From Acetobacter oryzoeni (GTDB lineage Bacteria > Pseudomonadota > Alphaproteobacteria > Acetobacterales > Acetobacteraceae), in NCBI RefSeq assembly GCF_004014775.2, contig NZ_CP042808.1, forward strand, positions 558,001 through 622,000: a stretch of 64,000 nucleotides of DNA, read 5' to 3'. Made by a program: the position numbers and the translations under genes. The stretch's first letter is position 1. Each line of letters starts with the position of its first letter. A model generated the notes under the pieces. It was not told the DNA's origin and did no database searches. It worked only from the letters and a program-made list of their open reading frames with translations. Below are positions 35,057 through 45,207 of this stretch, in pieces.

Positions 35057-35205
35057 AAGGCAGATGGATCAGGCAGGCACCATACCTTGCTGCGCCCAAC
35101 CGCGCCAGAACCCGGAAGAAAACTGGCATGGCGCACGCTGTAGGGAGGTATGCGAGAATAACGCGCAAAAAGTGCCTAACCCATTGCACAACAAAGATGC
35201 GTTTA

Positions 35206-35250
35206 TAAAAAATGGCGGCATGTTGTGCCCGCTTGGGGCCATGCCGCCAT
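35206..35250 (-). terminator. Terminator of the ferredoxin-NADP reductase gene
   Basis: On the minus strand ATGGCGGCATG (complement of 35240-35250) pairs with CATGCCGCCAT (complement of 35212-35222), followed by six T (complement of 35207-35212). It lies 14 bases after the end of the gene at 35264. Confidence 0.8.
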
Positions 35251-35263
35251 AATGGCGTGGGGT

Positions 35264-36280
35264 TTAGGCAGGCACACCTTTGCTGGTGGAATATTCAAAG
35301 TGCAACGCCTGATCCGGGTTCACAATGGGGTAAATGGCGTGAGCGGCCATGGCGGCTTCACTAAACCCTTGCAAAATCAGCTTCAGTTTGCCGGGGTAGG
35401 TGGCCACATCGCCTACGGCAAACACGCCCGGCAGGCTGGTTTCACAGCTTGAGGGCGTTACGGGAATGGTGGAGCGCATGGTATCCATACCCCACCGCGC
35501 CACAGGCCCCAGATCTGTTGCCAGCCCAAAGAAAGGTAGCAGCACATCGGCTTCCAGCATGCGGGTTGCGCCATCCAGATCAGCCACTTCCACGCCTTCC
35601 AGCGCGCCGTTCTGGCCGTGCAGGGCGTGGAGCTGATAGGGCACCACCTTTTCAATCTGCCCGGCGGCTACGGCCTCATCCAACTGGCGCAGGCTTTCCG
35701 GCGCACCGCGGAACCTGTCACGCCGATGCACGAGGTACAGCTTTTCTGCATTGTCTTTGAGGGAAAGCGCCCAATCCAGCGCGGAATCGCCGCCACCGGC
35801 AATAACAATACGGCGGCCTGCAAAATCGGCTTTGCGGCGCACATAGTATTGCACGGCTCCGGTATCTTCAAACGCTTCCAAGCCTTCCAGCGGCGGGCGG
35901 TTGGGGCCAAAGGCACCTGCACCGGCGGCAATAATAATGGCCTTGGCCTTTAGCGTGGTGCCCTGGTTGGTGCCCAGCGTAAAGTTGCCCCGGTGGCCTT
36001 CAAGGCTTTCCACCCGGTGCTTGAGCAGGCGCGGGATGTTGAAAGGGGCAATCTGTTCTTCCAGCCGGGCAATAAGTTGCGCGCCTTCTACGGCGGGGCA
36101 GGCGGGAATATCGTAAATCGGCTTTTCCGGGTACAGGGCTGCACATTGGCCGCCCACTTCTGGCAGCACATCAATCAGCACACAGTTCAGCCGCAGCATG
36201 GCGCACTGAAAAGCGGCAAAAAGCCCGGCTGGGCCAGCGCCAATTATGGCTACGTCTGTTTCTGCTGGCGTATCAGTCAT
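35264..36280 (-). CDS. TrxB-like ferredoxin/flavodoxin-NADP reductase
   Basis: A 338-residue flavoprotein with thioredoxin-reductase fold but without the CxxC redox pair. The FAD site is AIIGAGPAGLFAAFQCAML (about 11-29), GGQCAALYPEKPIYDIPA (43-60) is the signature of this class, and the NADPH site is IVIAGGGDSALDWALSL. The C-terminal region GVFAVGDVATYPGKLKLI completes the FAD fold. Such enzymes move electrons between NADPH and ferredoxin or flavodoxin for iron-sulfur and haem chemistry. It is followed by a strong terminator, so it is a single-gene unit. Confidence 0.85.
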   Translation of the reverse strand: MTDTPAETDVAIIGAGPAGLFAAFQCAMLRLNCVLIDVLPEVGGQCAALYPEKPIYDIPACPAVEGAQLIARLEEQIAPFNIPRLLKHRVESLEGHRGNFTLGTNQGTTLKAKAIIIAAGAGAFGPNRPPLEGLEAFEDTGAVQYYVRRKADFAGRRIVIAGGGDSALDWALSLKDNAEKLYLVHRRDRFRGAPESLRQLDEAVAAGQIEKVVPYQLHALHGQNGALEGVEVADLDGATRMLEADVLLPFFGLATDLGPVARWGMDTMRSTIPVTPSSCETSLPGVFAVGDVATYPGKLKLILQGFSEAAMAAHAIYPIVNPDQALHFEYSTSKGVPA

Positions 36281-36373
36281 GGCGTGGCGTGATGCTCCCT
36301 TATCTGGTTACATTAAAATACAGTTTCTGTTTTGCGCCAGCACGGGCCGGTGCGCAATGGCCTAGAATAAGCA

Positions 36374-36404
36374 ACACCCCGAAGCAGAATTTGCTCCGGG
36401 GTGT
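36374..36404 (-). terminator. Hairpin after icd
   Basis: A stem formed by ACACCCCG and CGGGGTGT with an AGCA/TGCT inner pairing lies 40 bases beyond the icd stop on the minus strand. There is no T tract, so termination may be Rho-dependent or weak. Confidence 0.4.
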
Positions 36405-36443
36405 GCAGATATGCTCATGGCAAAAAGACGTGCGGCAGAAAGT

Positions 36444-37664
36444 TCAGCCTTTGGCCAAGGCCTGCTTGAGTTTTTCATCCAGCACATCAAGGAAGGGTTG
36501 CGTGTCCAGCCATTTGGTGCCGTTGCCCACCAGTAGCGCCAGATCCTTGGTCATCTGCCCGCCTTCCACGGTATCTACGCACACTTTTTCCAGCGTGTTG
36601 GCAAAGTGCACAACGTCTGGCGTATCATCAAAGCGGCCGCGATAAGCCAGCCCACGTGTCCATGCAAAAATGGAGGCAATGGGGTTGGTGCTGGTGGGCT
36701 TGCCTTTCTGGTGCTCACGGTAATGGCGGGTGACGGTGCCATGCGCGGCTTCGGCTTCCACCACATCGCCCTTGGGGCTGAGCAGCACGGATGTCATCAA
36801 CCCAAGGCTGCCAAAGCCCTGTGCCACAATGTCACTTTCCACATCGCCATCGTAGTTTTTGCAGGCCCACACATAGCCGCCCGGCCATTTAAGGGCGCAG
36901 GCCACCATGTCATCAATCAGGCGGTGTTCGTAGGTCAGACCCAGCTTTTCGAACTCGGCCTTGAATTCCTTTTCGTACACTTCCTGAAACACATCCTTGA
37001 ACATGCCATCATAGGCTTTCAGGATGGTGTTCTTGGTGGACAGATAAACCGGCAGCTTGCGGTCCCGCCCATAGGAGAGGGAAGCACGGGCAAAGCCTTC
37101 GATGGAGGCTCGGGTGTTGTGCATGCCCAGCGCCACGCCGGGGCCCTTGAAGTCATGCACATCCAGCGTAATGGGCTCACCACCATCTTCGGGAATGTAG
37201 TTGAGCGTCACCTTGCCGGGGCCGGGGATCTTGGTTTCCGCAGCGCGGTAGATATCCCCATAGGCATGGCGGCCAATCACGATGGGCTTTGTCCAGTGCA
37301 GCACAAGGCGCGGCACGTTGGAGCAGATGATGGGTTCACGAAAAATGGTGCCATCCAGAATATTGCGGATAGTGCCGTTGGGTGAACGCCACATTTTTTT
37401 CAGCCCAAACTCCTTCACCCGTGCTTCATCGGGGGTGATGGTGGCGCATTTTACGGCCACGCCGTAGCGTTTGGTGGCTTCTGCGGCTTCTACGGTCACC
37501 TTGTCATCCGTGGCATCACGGTTTTCTATGCCCAGATCGTAATATTTCAGGTCAATATCCAGATAGGGCAGAATCAGGCGCTCACGAATGAAGTGCCAGA
37601 TGATACGGGTCATTTCATCCCCGTCCATTTCCACCACCGGGTTCTTGACCTTGATTTTAGCCAT
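36444..37664 (-). CDS. icd: Isocitrate dehydrogenase, NADP-dependent (eukaryote-like class)
   Basis: A 406-residue TCA-cycle enzyme that oxidises isocitrate to 2-oxoglutarate with NADP. The N-terminus ([21 protein letters not shown]) and the sequence [15 protein letters not shown] (71-85) are those of the dimeric subfamily II enzymes found in alphaproteobacteria and eukaryotes. The substrate- and metal-binding patch [19 protein letters not shown] is intact, as is HGTVTRHYR near the C-terminus. The start at 37664 (MAKIKVKN) is set by homology; an upstream in-frame ATG at 37697 has no counterpart. Confidence 0.94.
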   Translation of the reverse strand: MAKIKVKNPVVEMDGDEMTRIIWHFIRERLILPYLDIDLKYYDLGIENRDATDDKVTVEAAEATKRYGVAVKCATITPDEARVKEFGLKKMWRSPNGTIRNILDGTIFREPIICSNVPRLVLHWTKPIVIGRHAYGDIYRAAETKIPGPGKVTLNYIPEDGGEPITLDVHDFKGPGVALGMHNTRASIEGFARASLSYGRDRKLPVYLSTKNTILKAYDGMFKDVFQEVYEKEFKAEFEKLGLTYEHRLIDDMVACALKWPGGYVWACKNYDGDVESDIVAQGFGSLGLMTSVLLSPKGDVVEAEAAHGTVTRHYREHQKGKPTSTNPIASIFAWTRGLAYRGRFDDTPDVVHFANTLEKVCVDTVEGGQMTKDLALLVGNGTKWLDTQPFLDVLDEKLKQALAKG

Positions 37665-38049
37665 AATACTGCATCCGATTCGAAGAGTGTCTTGCATTCG
37701 TTGCGCGCAGATGCGGAATACGCATAGGCATCATGCAGTGCGCGAATTGAGACTATAAGCAGGGATGCAACACTGCGCTGTTCACGATCAGGACAGAACA
37801 GGCCCTGTTGGGCGCAATGGTGCTTAGGCGCGGGCAAAAATCTTTGTTTTTTGCGGGGTAGGCCCTGTTATCACAAACATGTCAGGGCTGTGGGCGGATG
37901 GAGCATTCCATCCCGCTCAAGAGGTGCCGTGGGAGAGATGTTATGCTAACTCTGTGCATTATTAAGAAAAATGGCTGGCCGCCTGTATGCACGTGTCAGC
38001 CAAAATCATGATCCCGCGTATGGAACGGGCAGCCGGGGTAAGCTGAGGC
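37665..38049. other. Intergenic region between icd and the 680-aa gene
   Basis: 385 bases between divergent genes. I see no credible small gene. A seven-base stem GGATGGA (37896-37902) and TCCATCC (37907-37913) with a four-base loop is present, and both gene starts need a promoter here. No further element could be identified. Confidence 0.6.
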
Positions 38050-40092
38050 ATGTTTTCTTTTATATCATTTCACGGGCACATTCTGGCTCATCGTGATTTC
38101 TATCTGACGGGCATTCCGGTTGCGCAGGCCGTTTCTTCGCAGTGGAAGGTGGTTCAGTTGGACCCCGCAAGCAATAGTCTGCAAGGGTTTGCGGATATTG
38201 CGGTTGGCGTTGTGGAAGAGGGTGATAACAGAGGGCTGGTGACCTTGGGGGATGGTGCAAACTTTTTGTGTGCCAATCAGCATGCTGAACTGGCATGGAT
38301 GCCGCATGTTCTGACATGGGAACGATTTGTGCCCGTGCTCAGCCAGCATGTGCCTTTGCTGGCCCGTCTGGCGCAGGGTAAATGGCTAATTCCCGGGCAG
38401 CAGCAGGCTGAACATGTTTCGTTTCATGAATGTGTGTTGCATCTTGGTGAGCGTAAGTGGGATCTGCGCACCCTTTTCCTACGTGAAAAAGGTGATGCCA
38501 TTGTGATTTCCGATGGGCGTGAGCAGGAAATTGTGCTCCAGCCCAGCCCCATGGCGGTGCAAAAAACCTTTATGGCGGCGCTGTCTGCGCAGATACAGGC
38601 CATGGGGGATAGCCCGTTTGTGAAGGCTGCACAGGCTGCCCGCCAACGTTTGCTTGTAGCCCCCGAAGATTCTGGCTGTCTGCTGGAGCTGGCAAAAAAC
38701 TGCGCCAAAGCAGGGCAGCTTGGCTTGGCGCGCACTGCGGTGTTGTGTGCGGCGTTGCAGGATTTCCGGCCAGATATCTCCTTCTTTTCTGCCATTCTGG
38801 CATTGCGGGAAGGTGAGACCAAGCAGGCTGCAGATTTGGCCGCTCTGGCTCTGAAAGGCCGGTTTGGCGATGCCCCCATACCCGAACAGCTTACGCAGTT
38901 GGTGCAGCGGACAGAGCAGGGAGAGGCCGCACTGCTTTTGCTGCCTGCCGCCTTGAAAGATCTGCCAGACACAGAAGAGTTTGACCCTGCCTTTAACGTT
39001 TTAATGGTGCCTTTGCCGGCCGCCATGCTGAGGGCAGAAGATGTGCGGCAGGCCTATTCCTACTTGTTTGAAGAAGTCGCCTCTGCCAGCACGCAGGAAG
39101 AACGGCTGCAACTGGTGCAGACCGATCTGGCGCAAAACAGAGCGCAATACTGGAACCAGGTTGTGTCGGGCCATTATGCATGGCTCAATCAGGATCGCGC
39201 CAGCGCAGACCCGCACTACGTGGCGGCCCGCAAGCTTTCCAAAGATTCCGGCATCAAGGCTATTCGCTACAATTCTGGCGTTTATACATGGTTGCCGGAA
39301 GCTGCCGCCTATAACCTGCACGACCAGCAGGTAACGGACGAGTTGGGCATTGCAGGCTGGAGCTGGCATTCCAGCGTAGCGCCCGATCGGACCGAGGCGG
39401 ATACGCCAGATGCCTGTCTGGTTTTTGGATGTGATAATACGTATTTCCGCTTTGTACCCAAGCTTGTCATGTCTTTAATGCGGGCGTGTCAGGCACACCC
39501 AGAACACGGGCGCTTCCGCCTATGTTTGGGTGTGGATCGGCCCACGGATGAGCAGTTGATCCTGATGCGGGATCTTGTGTCCTTTTTCTCGGAAAAAGAC
39601 CGTGGGATGGATGTGTCCTTCACGCACGGGCAGCTGAGCCATGCGAACGAAGCCACGTATCCCTGCATTCGTTACCTGATGCTGCCGCATATTGTGAGCC
39701 AGTGGCATTGCCCCGTGCTGATAGCCAATTGCGATGGCTACTTCCCGGAAGATTTCCCGGTCTTGTGGCAGGAGCTTACATCCGGTTCGGATTACGGGTT
39801 CCTGCTGAATGCTTACAACCATGAAGGCAAACAGATAAACGGAGAACCGTGGAGCTTTGGTACGGGCCTGTCCTATTTTGGGGAAACAGAGCTTCTGCCG
39901 CAGATCGGGCGGTATCTGCACAATTATGTGCAGCGGACATACAGCCCGGAAAATCCAACCAACTGGTGTATTGACCAGTGCGCACTGGCGCAGGCTTATG
40001 CGCGCTTTGTTGCGCCGCGCTGGAATGATTTGCGGATACGCTTCATAGAGGAAGGCGCCCCCCTGTTGGTGGTGCCGCACCCCTGCTGGTAA
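38050..40092 (+). CDS. Unusual 680-residue protein: possible beta-trefoil fused to a GT-A-like domain
   Basis: No signal peptide or membrane segment. Residues 1-100 contain two fascin-like half-motifs (FHGHILAHRDFYL; NFLCANQ...WERFVPV), suggesting a beta-trefoil. Residues 165-300 are helical and TPR-like. Residues 455-650 resemble a GT-A glycosyltransferase: FGCDNTYF (459-466), a CIRYLMLP segment, NCDGYFPEDFP (560-570) at the place of the DxD motif, FGTGLSYF and WCIDQCAL (639-646). The first acid of the DxD site is replaced by Asn, so catalysis is uncertain. The gene is monocistronic with its own terminator, 270 bases from tRNA-His. The family assignment is inference from motifs. Confidence 0.55.
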   Translation: MFSFISFHGHILAHRDFYLTGIPVAQAVSSQWKVVQLDPASNSLQGFADIAVGVVEEGDNRGLVTLGDGANFLCANQHAELAWMPHVLTWERFVPVLSQHVPLLARLAQGKWLIPGQQQAEHVSFHECVLHLGERKWDLRTLFLREKGDAIVISDGREQEIVLQPSPMAVQKTFMAALSAQIQAMGDSPFVKAAQAARQRLLVAPEDSGCLLELAKNCAKAGQLGLARTAVLCAALQDFRPDISFFSAILALREGETKQAADLAALALKGRFGDAPIPEQLTQLVQRTEQGEAALLLLPAALKDLPDTEEFDPAFNVLMVPLPAAMLRAEDVRQAYSYLFEEVASASTQEERLQLVQTDLAQNRAQYWNQVVSGHYAWLNQDRASADPHYVAARKLSKDSGIKAIRYNSGVYTWLPEAAAYNLHDQQVTDELGIAGWSWHSSVAPDRTEADTPDACLVFGCDNTYFRFVPKLVMSLMRACQAHPEHGRFRLCLGVDRPTDEQLILMRDLVSFFSEKDRGMDVSFTHGQLSHANEATYPCIRYLMLPHIVSQWHCPVLIANCDGYFPEDFPVLWQELTSGSDYGFLLNAYNHEGKQINGEPWSFGTGLSYFGETELLPQIGRYLHNYVQRTYSPENPTNWCIDQCALAQAYARFVAPRWNDLRIRFIEEGAPLLVVPHPCW

Positions 40093-40200
40093 TGCCACAC
40101 CATGTAGGTGGCCAAGATACGTTTCTGGAACCTGAGGGTGCCGTTTTTGAACAGGGTTTATGCCAGTTCATGCAAGGCAACGTTTAAGAGTGTTTTGGCA

Positions 40201-40237
40201 AAAGCCGGTCAGACCAAACTGGCCGGCTTTCTTTTTT
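40201..40237 (+). terminator. Intrinsic terminator of the 680-aa gene
   Basis: AAAGCCGGTCAG (40201-40212) pairs with CTGGCCGGCTTT (40219-40230), with one wobble, followed by C and six T. Confidence 0.85.
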
Positions 40238-40362
40238 GTAAACTCAAGGCCGGGCAGCACAAAGCGCCGTGCAGTGGTTTATTCAAGCACTGTTTTAATG
40301 CCGTGTACGAAGCACAGGGCTGTTGCTGTACACATATCATTCAATTTTTTAAGGAAATATGC

Positions 40363-40439
40363 TGGGGCGAACGACGGGGCTTGAACCCGCGACCACCGGT
40401 ACCACAAACCGGCGCTCTACCAGCTGAGCTACGTCCGCC
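40363..40439 (-). tRNA. tRNA-His(GUG)
   Basis: Read on the minus strand, the acceptor arm GCGGACG pairs with CGTTCGC. The anticodon loop TTGTGGT gives anticodon GUG on a five-base stem (CCGGT/ACCGG). The T arm is GCGGG-TTCAAGC-CCCGT. The histidine identity elements are present: an extra G at -1 (position 40439) opposite discriminator C73 (40366). The 3' CCA is encoded (40365-40363). The D arm GCTC-AGCTGGTAGA-GCGC is complete. Confidence 0.95.
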
Positions 40440-40510
40440 GCACAGCAAGCGGACGTTTAGAGAAAACTGCGTCGTTCGTCAATCACTTCTGGCGTTTTTA
40501 TATAGAAAAA

Positions 40511-41686
40511 TCAGCTCTGGCGGCTTTTCCACTGTTCCAGACGGGCCACAGCTTCAATCAGCACCTCCTCACGCTTGCAAAAGGCAAAGCGAATCAGGTT
40601 GCGCGGGGGTGTGCCGCTTTGTGCATCGTAAAAGGCAGATGCGGGAATGGTGGTGACACCGGCCTGCTCTGTCAGCAGGCGGCTGAAGGCCATGTCATCC
40701 AGCCCGTTTGCCAGCGGGGTAATATCTGCCATCACAAAGTAACTGCCCTGGCAGGGCAACACGCCAAAGCCCACACGGGCCAGCCCGGCAGAAAGGATCT
40801 GGCGTTTTGTATCCATCTCCTGCGCCAGTTGGGTAAAGTAGGCGGTATCCTTGTTCAGCCCAAAGGCCACGGCGCGTTGCAGGTTGGGGGCGGTGGCAAA
40901 TACAAGGTTCTGGTGCGCCTTGGCCACAACGGCTGCCAGTGGGGCTGGGGCGGTAACGTAACCCACCTTCCAGCCCGTAAAGGAAAAGCTTTTGCCTGCG
41001 CTGCCAATACGGATGCAGCGTTCACGCATATCCGGCAACGCCATGAGCGAGAGGTGCGGCGCGCCAAATACAAGGTGTTCATACACCTCATCGCAAATGG
41101 CGTAGGTATCATGCTGGCGCATCAGGTCGGCAATGAAGGCTAGTTCCTCGGCGGTGAACACCTTGCCGGTGGGGTTCATGGGGGTGTTTAGCACAATGGC
41201 CTTGGTGCGGGGGCCAAAGGCGTTCTTCAGGGCCTCACGCGGGAGCGCCCAATCTGGTGCTTCCAGCCGCACAAGGCGCGGGATGCCCCCAAGCTGGCGC
41301 ACAACGGGCAGATAGGTATCGTAAAGCGGTTCTATCAGCACCACTTCATCGCCCGGTTCTATCAGCGCCATGAAGGAGGCTGCCAGGGCCTCGGTTGCGC
41401 CGGAGGTCACAACCACTTCCGATTCGGCATCAACGGGAATGTTCTGGAATCGGGCAGAGGCACCTGCAACGGCGGCGCGCAGTTCTGGCAGGCCTGTAAG
41501 GGGCGCATACTGGTTGCGCCCATCAAGCAGGGCATCTGCGGCCAGTTGCACCATGTCCTGCGGGCCTTCCGTATCAGGAAAACCCTGCCCAAGATTGATG
41601 GCGTTATGCTTGCGCGCCAGCTCGGACATAAGCGTGAAAATAGTGACAGGCTGGTTGGCAATCTGCCTGTTAAGCAATTTTGTCAT
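40511..41686 (-). CDS. Pyridoxal phosphate aminotransferase, class I/II (YbdL-like)
   Basis: A 391-residue PLP enzyme. The N-terminus INLGQGFPDTEGP and the segment NQYAPLTGLPELRAAVA are typical of the class I fold. VVTSGATEALAAS holds the phosphate, NTPMNPTGKV the substrate site, and SAGKSFSFTGWKVGYV carries the Schiff-base lysine (about residue 238). This pattern is closest to methionine/kynurenine-type aminotransferases such as YbdL; the substrate is not certain from sequence. It is 72 bases upstream of tRNA-His on the same strand and could be co-transcribed with it. Confidence 0.85.
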   Translation of the reverse strand: MTKLLNRQIANQPVTIFTLMSELARKHNAINLGQGFPDTEGPQDMVQLAADALLDGRNQYAPLTGLPELRAAVAGASARFQNIPVDAESEVVVTSGATEALAASFMALIEPGDEVVLIEPLYDTYLPVVRQLGGIPRLVRLEAPDWALPREALKNAFGPRTKAIVLNTPMNPTGKVFTAEELAFIADLMRQHDTYAICDEVYEHLVFGAPHLSLMALPDMRERCIRIGSAGKSFSFTGWKVGYVTAPAPLAAVVAKAHQNLVFATAPNLQRAVAFGLNKDTAYFTQLAQEMDTKRQILSAGLARVGFGVLPCQGSYFVMADITPLANGLDDMAFSRLLTEQAGVTTIPASAFYDAQSGTPPRNLIRFAFCKREEVLIEAVARLEQWKSRQS

Positions 41687-41914
41687 TACAAAGTTCCTTG
41701 CCCCGCTGGCGGAAAGAGGCGAATAAGACGCGATACCGAAACATTTGGCGTAAACAGTTGATTTGGTGCTTTATCGATACAAATTTGCATCTGCCTGATT
41801 GCCCGCACGGGCAAGCCGTGCAAGTGTAACGGTATGGGGTGCCTTCTGCCTATAGGGGGAGGGGGTATCATGAACGGACAGGCCCAAAATACGGGCACAA
41901 CAATGGTGTGTTGA

Positions 41915-42262
<348 letters not shown>

Positions 42263-42367
42263 TACGGCCCATGCGCAAGTATGGGGCGCGAACGTGCGCG
42301 TACATTATTCCCGCAGACCGCGTGCCCGCAAAGTGCGGCATGCTGACAAAGCTTAGGTGAAGAGAGC

Positions 42368-43813
42368 ATGGTAAAGAAAACAGCTCCGGCGGGTGACAGC
42401 AAGGCTGCTGCAATTGCCAAGGTTTTTGATCTGATTCAGGAACACTCTGTGGAACTGGTGGATCTGCGTTTTACAGACCCAAAGGGCAAGTGGCATCACA
42501 CATGCCAGTATGTCAGCACCATCGAGGAAGATAGCTTTACCGATGGCTTCATGTTTGATGGATCTTCCATCGGTGGGTGGAAAGCCATTAACGAAAGCGA
42601 CATGGTTCTGCTGCCGGATCCCACATCCGCAGTGATGGATCCTTTCTCTGCTCGTCCGCAGCTGATCCTGTTCTGCGATATTATCGAACCTTCCACCGGG
42701 CAGCCTTACAACCGCGACCCGCGCTCCACCGCCAAGCTGGCTGAGCAGTACCTCAAGTCCTCCGGTCTGGGTGATACGGCATTCTTTGGCCCGGAAGCTG
42801 AATTCTTCATCTTCGACAACGTGCTGTTTGGTACCGGCCCGAACTACGGCAAGTATCAGCTCGACAGCATTGAAGGCCCCGATGCATCCCTGAAGGAATA
42901 TCCTGAAGGCAACATGGGCCATCGTCCGGGTGTGAAGGGTGGTTACTTCCCCGTACCGCCAGTGGATAGCGAAAGCGATCTGCGCGCAGAAATGCTGGCA
43001 GCCATGGGCGAAATGGGTCTGGCTATTGAAAAGCACCACCATGAAGTGGCGCAGTCTCAGCACGAACTTGGCACCAAGTTTGAAACGCTGGTACGCGCAG
43101 CAGACTTCATGCAGATCTATAAATACTGTGTGCACAATGTTGCCAATTCCTACGGCAAGACCGCAACATTCATGCCAAAGCCCATCTATGGTGATAACGG
43201 CTCCGGCATGCACGTTCACCAGTCCATCTGGAAAGACGGCAAGCCCACATTTGCTGGCAATGGTTATGCAGACCTGTCCGACACGGCCCTGTATTACATT
43301 GGCGGCATTATCAAGCACGCCAAGGCGCTAAACGCCTTCACCAACCCGTCCACCAACTCCTACAAGCGCCTGATTCCGGGCTTTGAAGCTCCTGTGCTGC
43401 TGGCATATTCCGCCCGCAACCGCTCTGCTTCCTGCCGTATTCCGTACGCAACAAGCCCCAAGGCCAAGCGCGTTGAAGTACGATTCCCGGATCCCACAGC
43501 CAACCCGTATCTGGCATTCGCTGCCATGCTGATGGCTGGTATGGACGGCATCAAGAACAAGATCCACCCGGGCGATGCCATGGACAAGGATCTGTATGAC
43601 CTGCCGCCGGAAGAACTGAAGCAGATCCCGACAGTTGCGGGCTCCCTGCGTGAAGCTCTGGAAGCTCTGGCTGCGGATCATGAGTTCCTGCTGGCTGGTG
43701 GCGTGTTCACCAAAGACCAGATTGAAAGCTACATCACCCTGAAATGGGATGATGTGTACCGTTTCGAACACACACCGCACCCGGTTGAATTCGAAATGTA
43801 CTACTCCGTCTGA
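42368..43813 (+). CDS. glnA: Glutamine synthetase type I
   Basis: A 481-residue enzyme that makes glutamine from glutamate, ammonia and ATP, forming a dodecamer. The sequences [19 protein letters not shown] (57-75), [10 protein letters not shown] and [13 protein letters not shown] are active-site signatures. The adenylylation site is Tyr in [11 protein letters not shown] (about residue 407). GAGAG-type ribosome site AGAGAGC precedes the ATG. About ten N-terminal residues ([10 protein letters not shown]) extend past the usual start. Codons lean to GCT/CGT and CTG, consistent with high expression. A strong terminator follows at 43852. Confidence 0.95.
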   Translation: MVKKTAPAGDSKAAAIAKVFDLIQEHSVELVDLRFTDPKGKWHHTCQYVSTIEEDSFTDGFMFDGSSIGGWKAINESDMVLLPDPTSAVMDPFSARPQLILFCDIIEPSTGQPYNRDPRSTAKLAEQYLKSSGLGDTAFFGPEAEFFIFDNVLFGTGPNYGKYQLDSIEGPDASLKEYPEGNMGHRPGVKGGYFPVPPVDSESDLRAEMLAAMGEMGLAIEKHHHEVAQSQHELGTKFETLVRAADFMQIYKYCVHNVANSYGKTATFMPKPIYGDNGSGMHVHQSIWKDGKPTFAGNGYADLSDTALYYIGGIIKHAKALNAFTNPSTNSYKRLIPGFEAPVLLAYSARNRSASCRIPYATSPKAKRVEVRFPDPTANPYLAFAAMLMAGMDGIKNKIHPGDAMDKDLYDLPPEELKQIPTVAGSLREALEALAADHEFLLAGGVFTKDQIESYITLKWDDVYRFEHTPHPVEFEMYYSV

Positions 43814-43851
43814 TTTTCTTTTCCTTTTAGGGAAGATATCGGAAATAAAAG

Positions 43852-43881
43852 GCGCGGCTCCTTCGGGGGCCGCGCTTTTTT
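43852..43881 (+). terminator. Terminator of glnBA
   Basis: GCGCGGC (43852-43858) pairs with GCCGCGC (43869-43875) around an inner stem, followed by six T. Confidence 0.9.
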
Positions 43882-43896
43882 GTATTGGATTGCTGA

Positions 43897-45003
43897 ATGG
43901 TATTGAAAACACGCATTTTTTCCGCGCTTGGGCTGTTGTGTCTGGCGGGGTGTGCAACCTCTGGTTCTGTGCCGGGCGGGCATGTTGCCACTGCGCCGCA
44001 TGCTCTTGCACAGGCACAGCCCCCGGCATCTGCAACGGTTTCTGGCGCGGGAAACCCTGTGCTTTCGTCAGATCAGTCTTCCTTGATGAATGTCACCTCC
44101 CTGTCTCCTTCATGGGGGGAGGTTTACTGCGCGCAGGATATTCGCAAGCAGGCTGTGCAACTGCCGCTTCAGCAGGATGATAAGGATTATATTGCCAAAA
44201 GCCTGAAAGACGCCAAGCCGTTACAGGCGTGCTTTATTTACTCTCGCCCGGCTCCGGCACTCACACAGCCGCTGTTTACGGCGGATGGGCAAAGCAATGG
44301 CCTTGTGGTGATGAGCATGTACGTTCTTACAGGGGCGGATCTGGCGGATACCACAGCTCTGTCCTTCAATTCCCAAACATACAGCCGGTTTCTGCTGGGG
44401 GTGCAGTGGCCCAAAGCCCGCCCAACCGAGGGTGTTTCTGTGCAGTTACAGGCAGATACGCCAGACAGGCACCACTATAATTTTCCGTTGGTGTTTGCCA
44501 AAGATACGCCGCAAAAAATGTTCGGCATCTTTTTGCCAATTGCCACAGTGCAGGAACTTGCCAAAGCGCCTCAGCTGAGTGTGAAAGTTACGGTGCCGGG
44601 GCAGGCCCCCTATACGCTTCATTACGGCACAGAGGGTTTACCCAAAAGTTTGGAAACCCTGTACAACTGGCGCCACACAACGGAAGATAAGGACGAATAC
44701 GCCGTTATCAACGCCATGTCTGCCGTAGATAAAACCGTGCGGCTTAACCGTATCAACACGGCAGCCCCCGTTTACCCGGCAGTGGAAGAAAACAAAAATC
44801 TGGAAGGGCGCGTGCTGGCGCGGTGCGATATTACGGCGGCAGGGGCCCCCACCAACTGTGTGGTGCTTAAAACCATGGGCGGCGCAAATTTTACAAAAAG
44901 CGCGCTAACATATTTGCAGCAGGTGCGTTTTGCCCTTTCGGGTAACAATGTTGCAGATGGTGTTAAAGGCCATGTATTTACCGTGCGCTTTAAGCTGGAC
45001 TGA
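43897..45003 (+). CDS. Putative lipoprotein with TonB-C-like domain
   Basis: A 368-residue protein with a lipoprotein signal: LCLAGC (about 14-19), so cysteine 19 is lipidated. The middle (50-270) is unrecognised. The last 70 residues (NLEGRVLARCDITAAGAPTNCVVLKT, then FTKSALTYLQQVRFAL) match the TonB C-terminal fold pattern. Membership of the inner or outer membrane is not decided by sequence. Unlike true TonB it lacks an N-terminal anchor helix and Pro-rich spacer. The start is 16 bases after the glnA terminator; a second terminator follows at 45050. Confidence 0.65.
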   Translation: MVLKTRIFSALGLLCLAGCATSGSVPGGHVATAPHALAQAQPPASATVSGAGNPVLSSDQSSLMNVTSLSPSWGEVYCAQDIRKQAVQLPLQQDDKDYIAKSLKDAKPLQACFIYSRPAPALTQPLFTADGQSNGLVVMSMYVLTGADLADTTALSFNSQTYSRFLLGVQWPKARPTEGVSVQLQADTPDRHHYNFPLVFAKDTPQKMFGIFLPIATVQELAKAPQLSVKVTVPGQAPYTLHYGTEGLPKSLETLYNWRHTTEDKDEYAVINAMSAVDKTVRLNRINTAAPVYPAVEENKNLEGRVLARCDITAAGAPTNCVVLKTMGGANFTKSALTYLQQVRFALSGNNVADGVKGHVFTVRFKLD

Positions 45004-45049
45004 TACGGCCAAGTATCAAGCCACAAGGTATTGAAGTGAAAACTTCTGT

Positions 45050-45086
45050 AACCGCCTGTGTTTTATGAAAATGCAGGCGGTTTTTT
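45050..45086 (+). terminator. Intrinsic terminator after the lipoprotein gene
   Basis: AACCGCCTG (45050-45058) pairs with CAGGCGGTT (45074-45082), followed by four more T. Confidence 0.85.
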
Positions 45087-45207
45087 GTGTCTTTTACAGT
45101 ATTTTCTTGGGCTGCAATGCCCCGCTGTTGTATTGATTGTTCTCAAACGGTTTTTCTTGTGCAGAAAAATTGGGATGTGAACGTGTGCAGGGCAGAAAAC
45201 AGGCAAC

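Noticed and set aside
36606..37385. Open frame antisense to icd
   Set aside because: It is a by-product of codon bias in icd, without ribosome site or family resemblance; the same applies to the long antisense frames opposite pyk, typA, lepA and spoT.
40272..40296. Integration or attachment site near tRNA-His
   Set aside because: No integrase, no repeat of the tRNA 3' end and no composition shift nearby; the stem there is a minor hairpin.
45133..45146. FNR-like site TTGATTGTTCTCAA upstream of gcd
   Set aside because: One mismatch to the consensus and no -10 element at the fitting distance; too weak to call.
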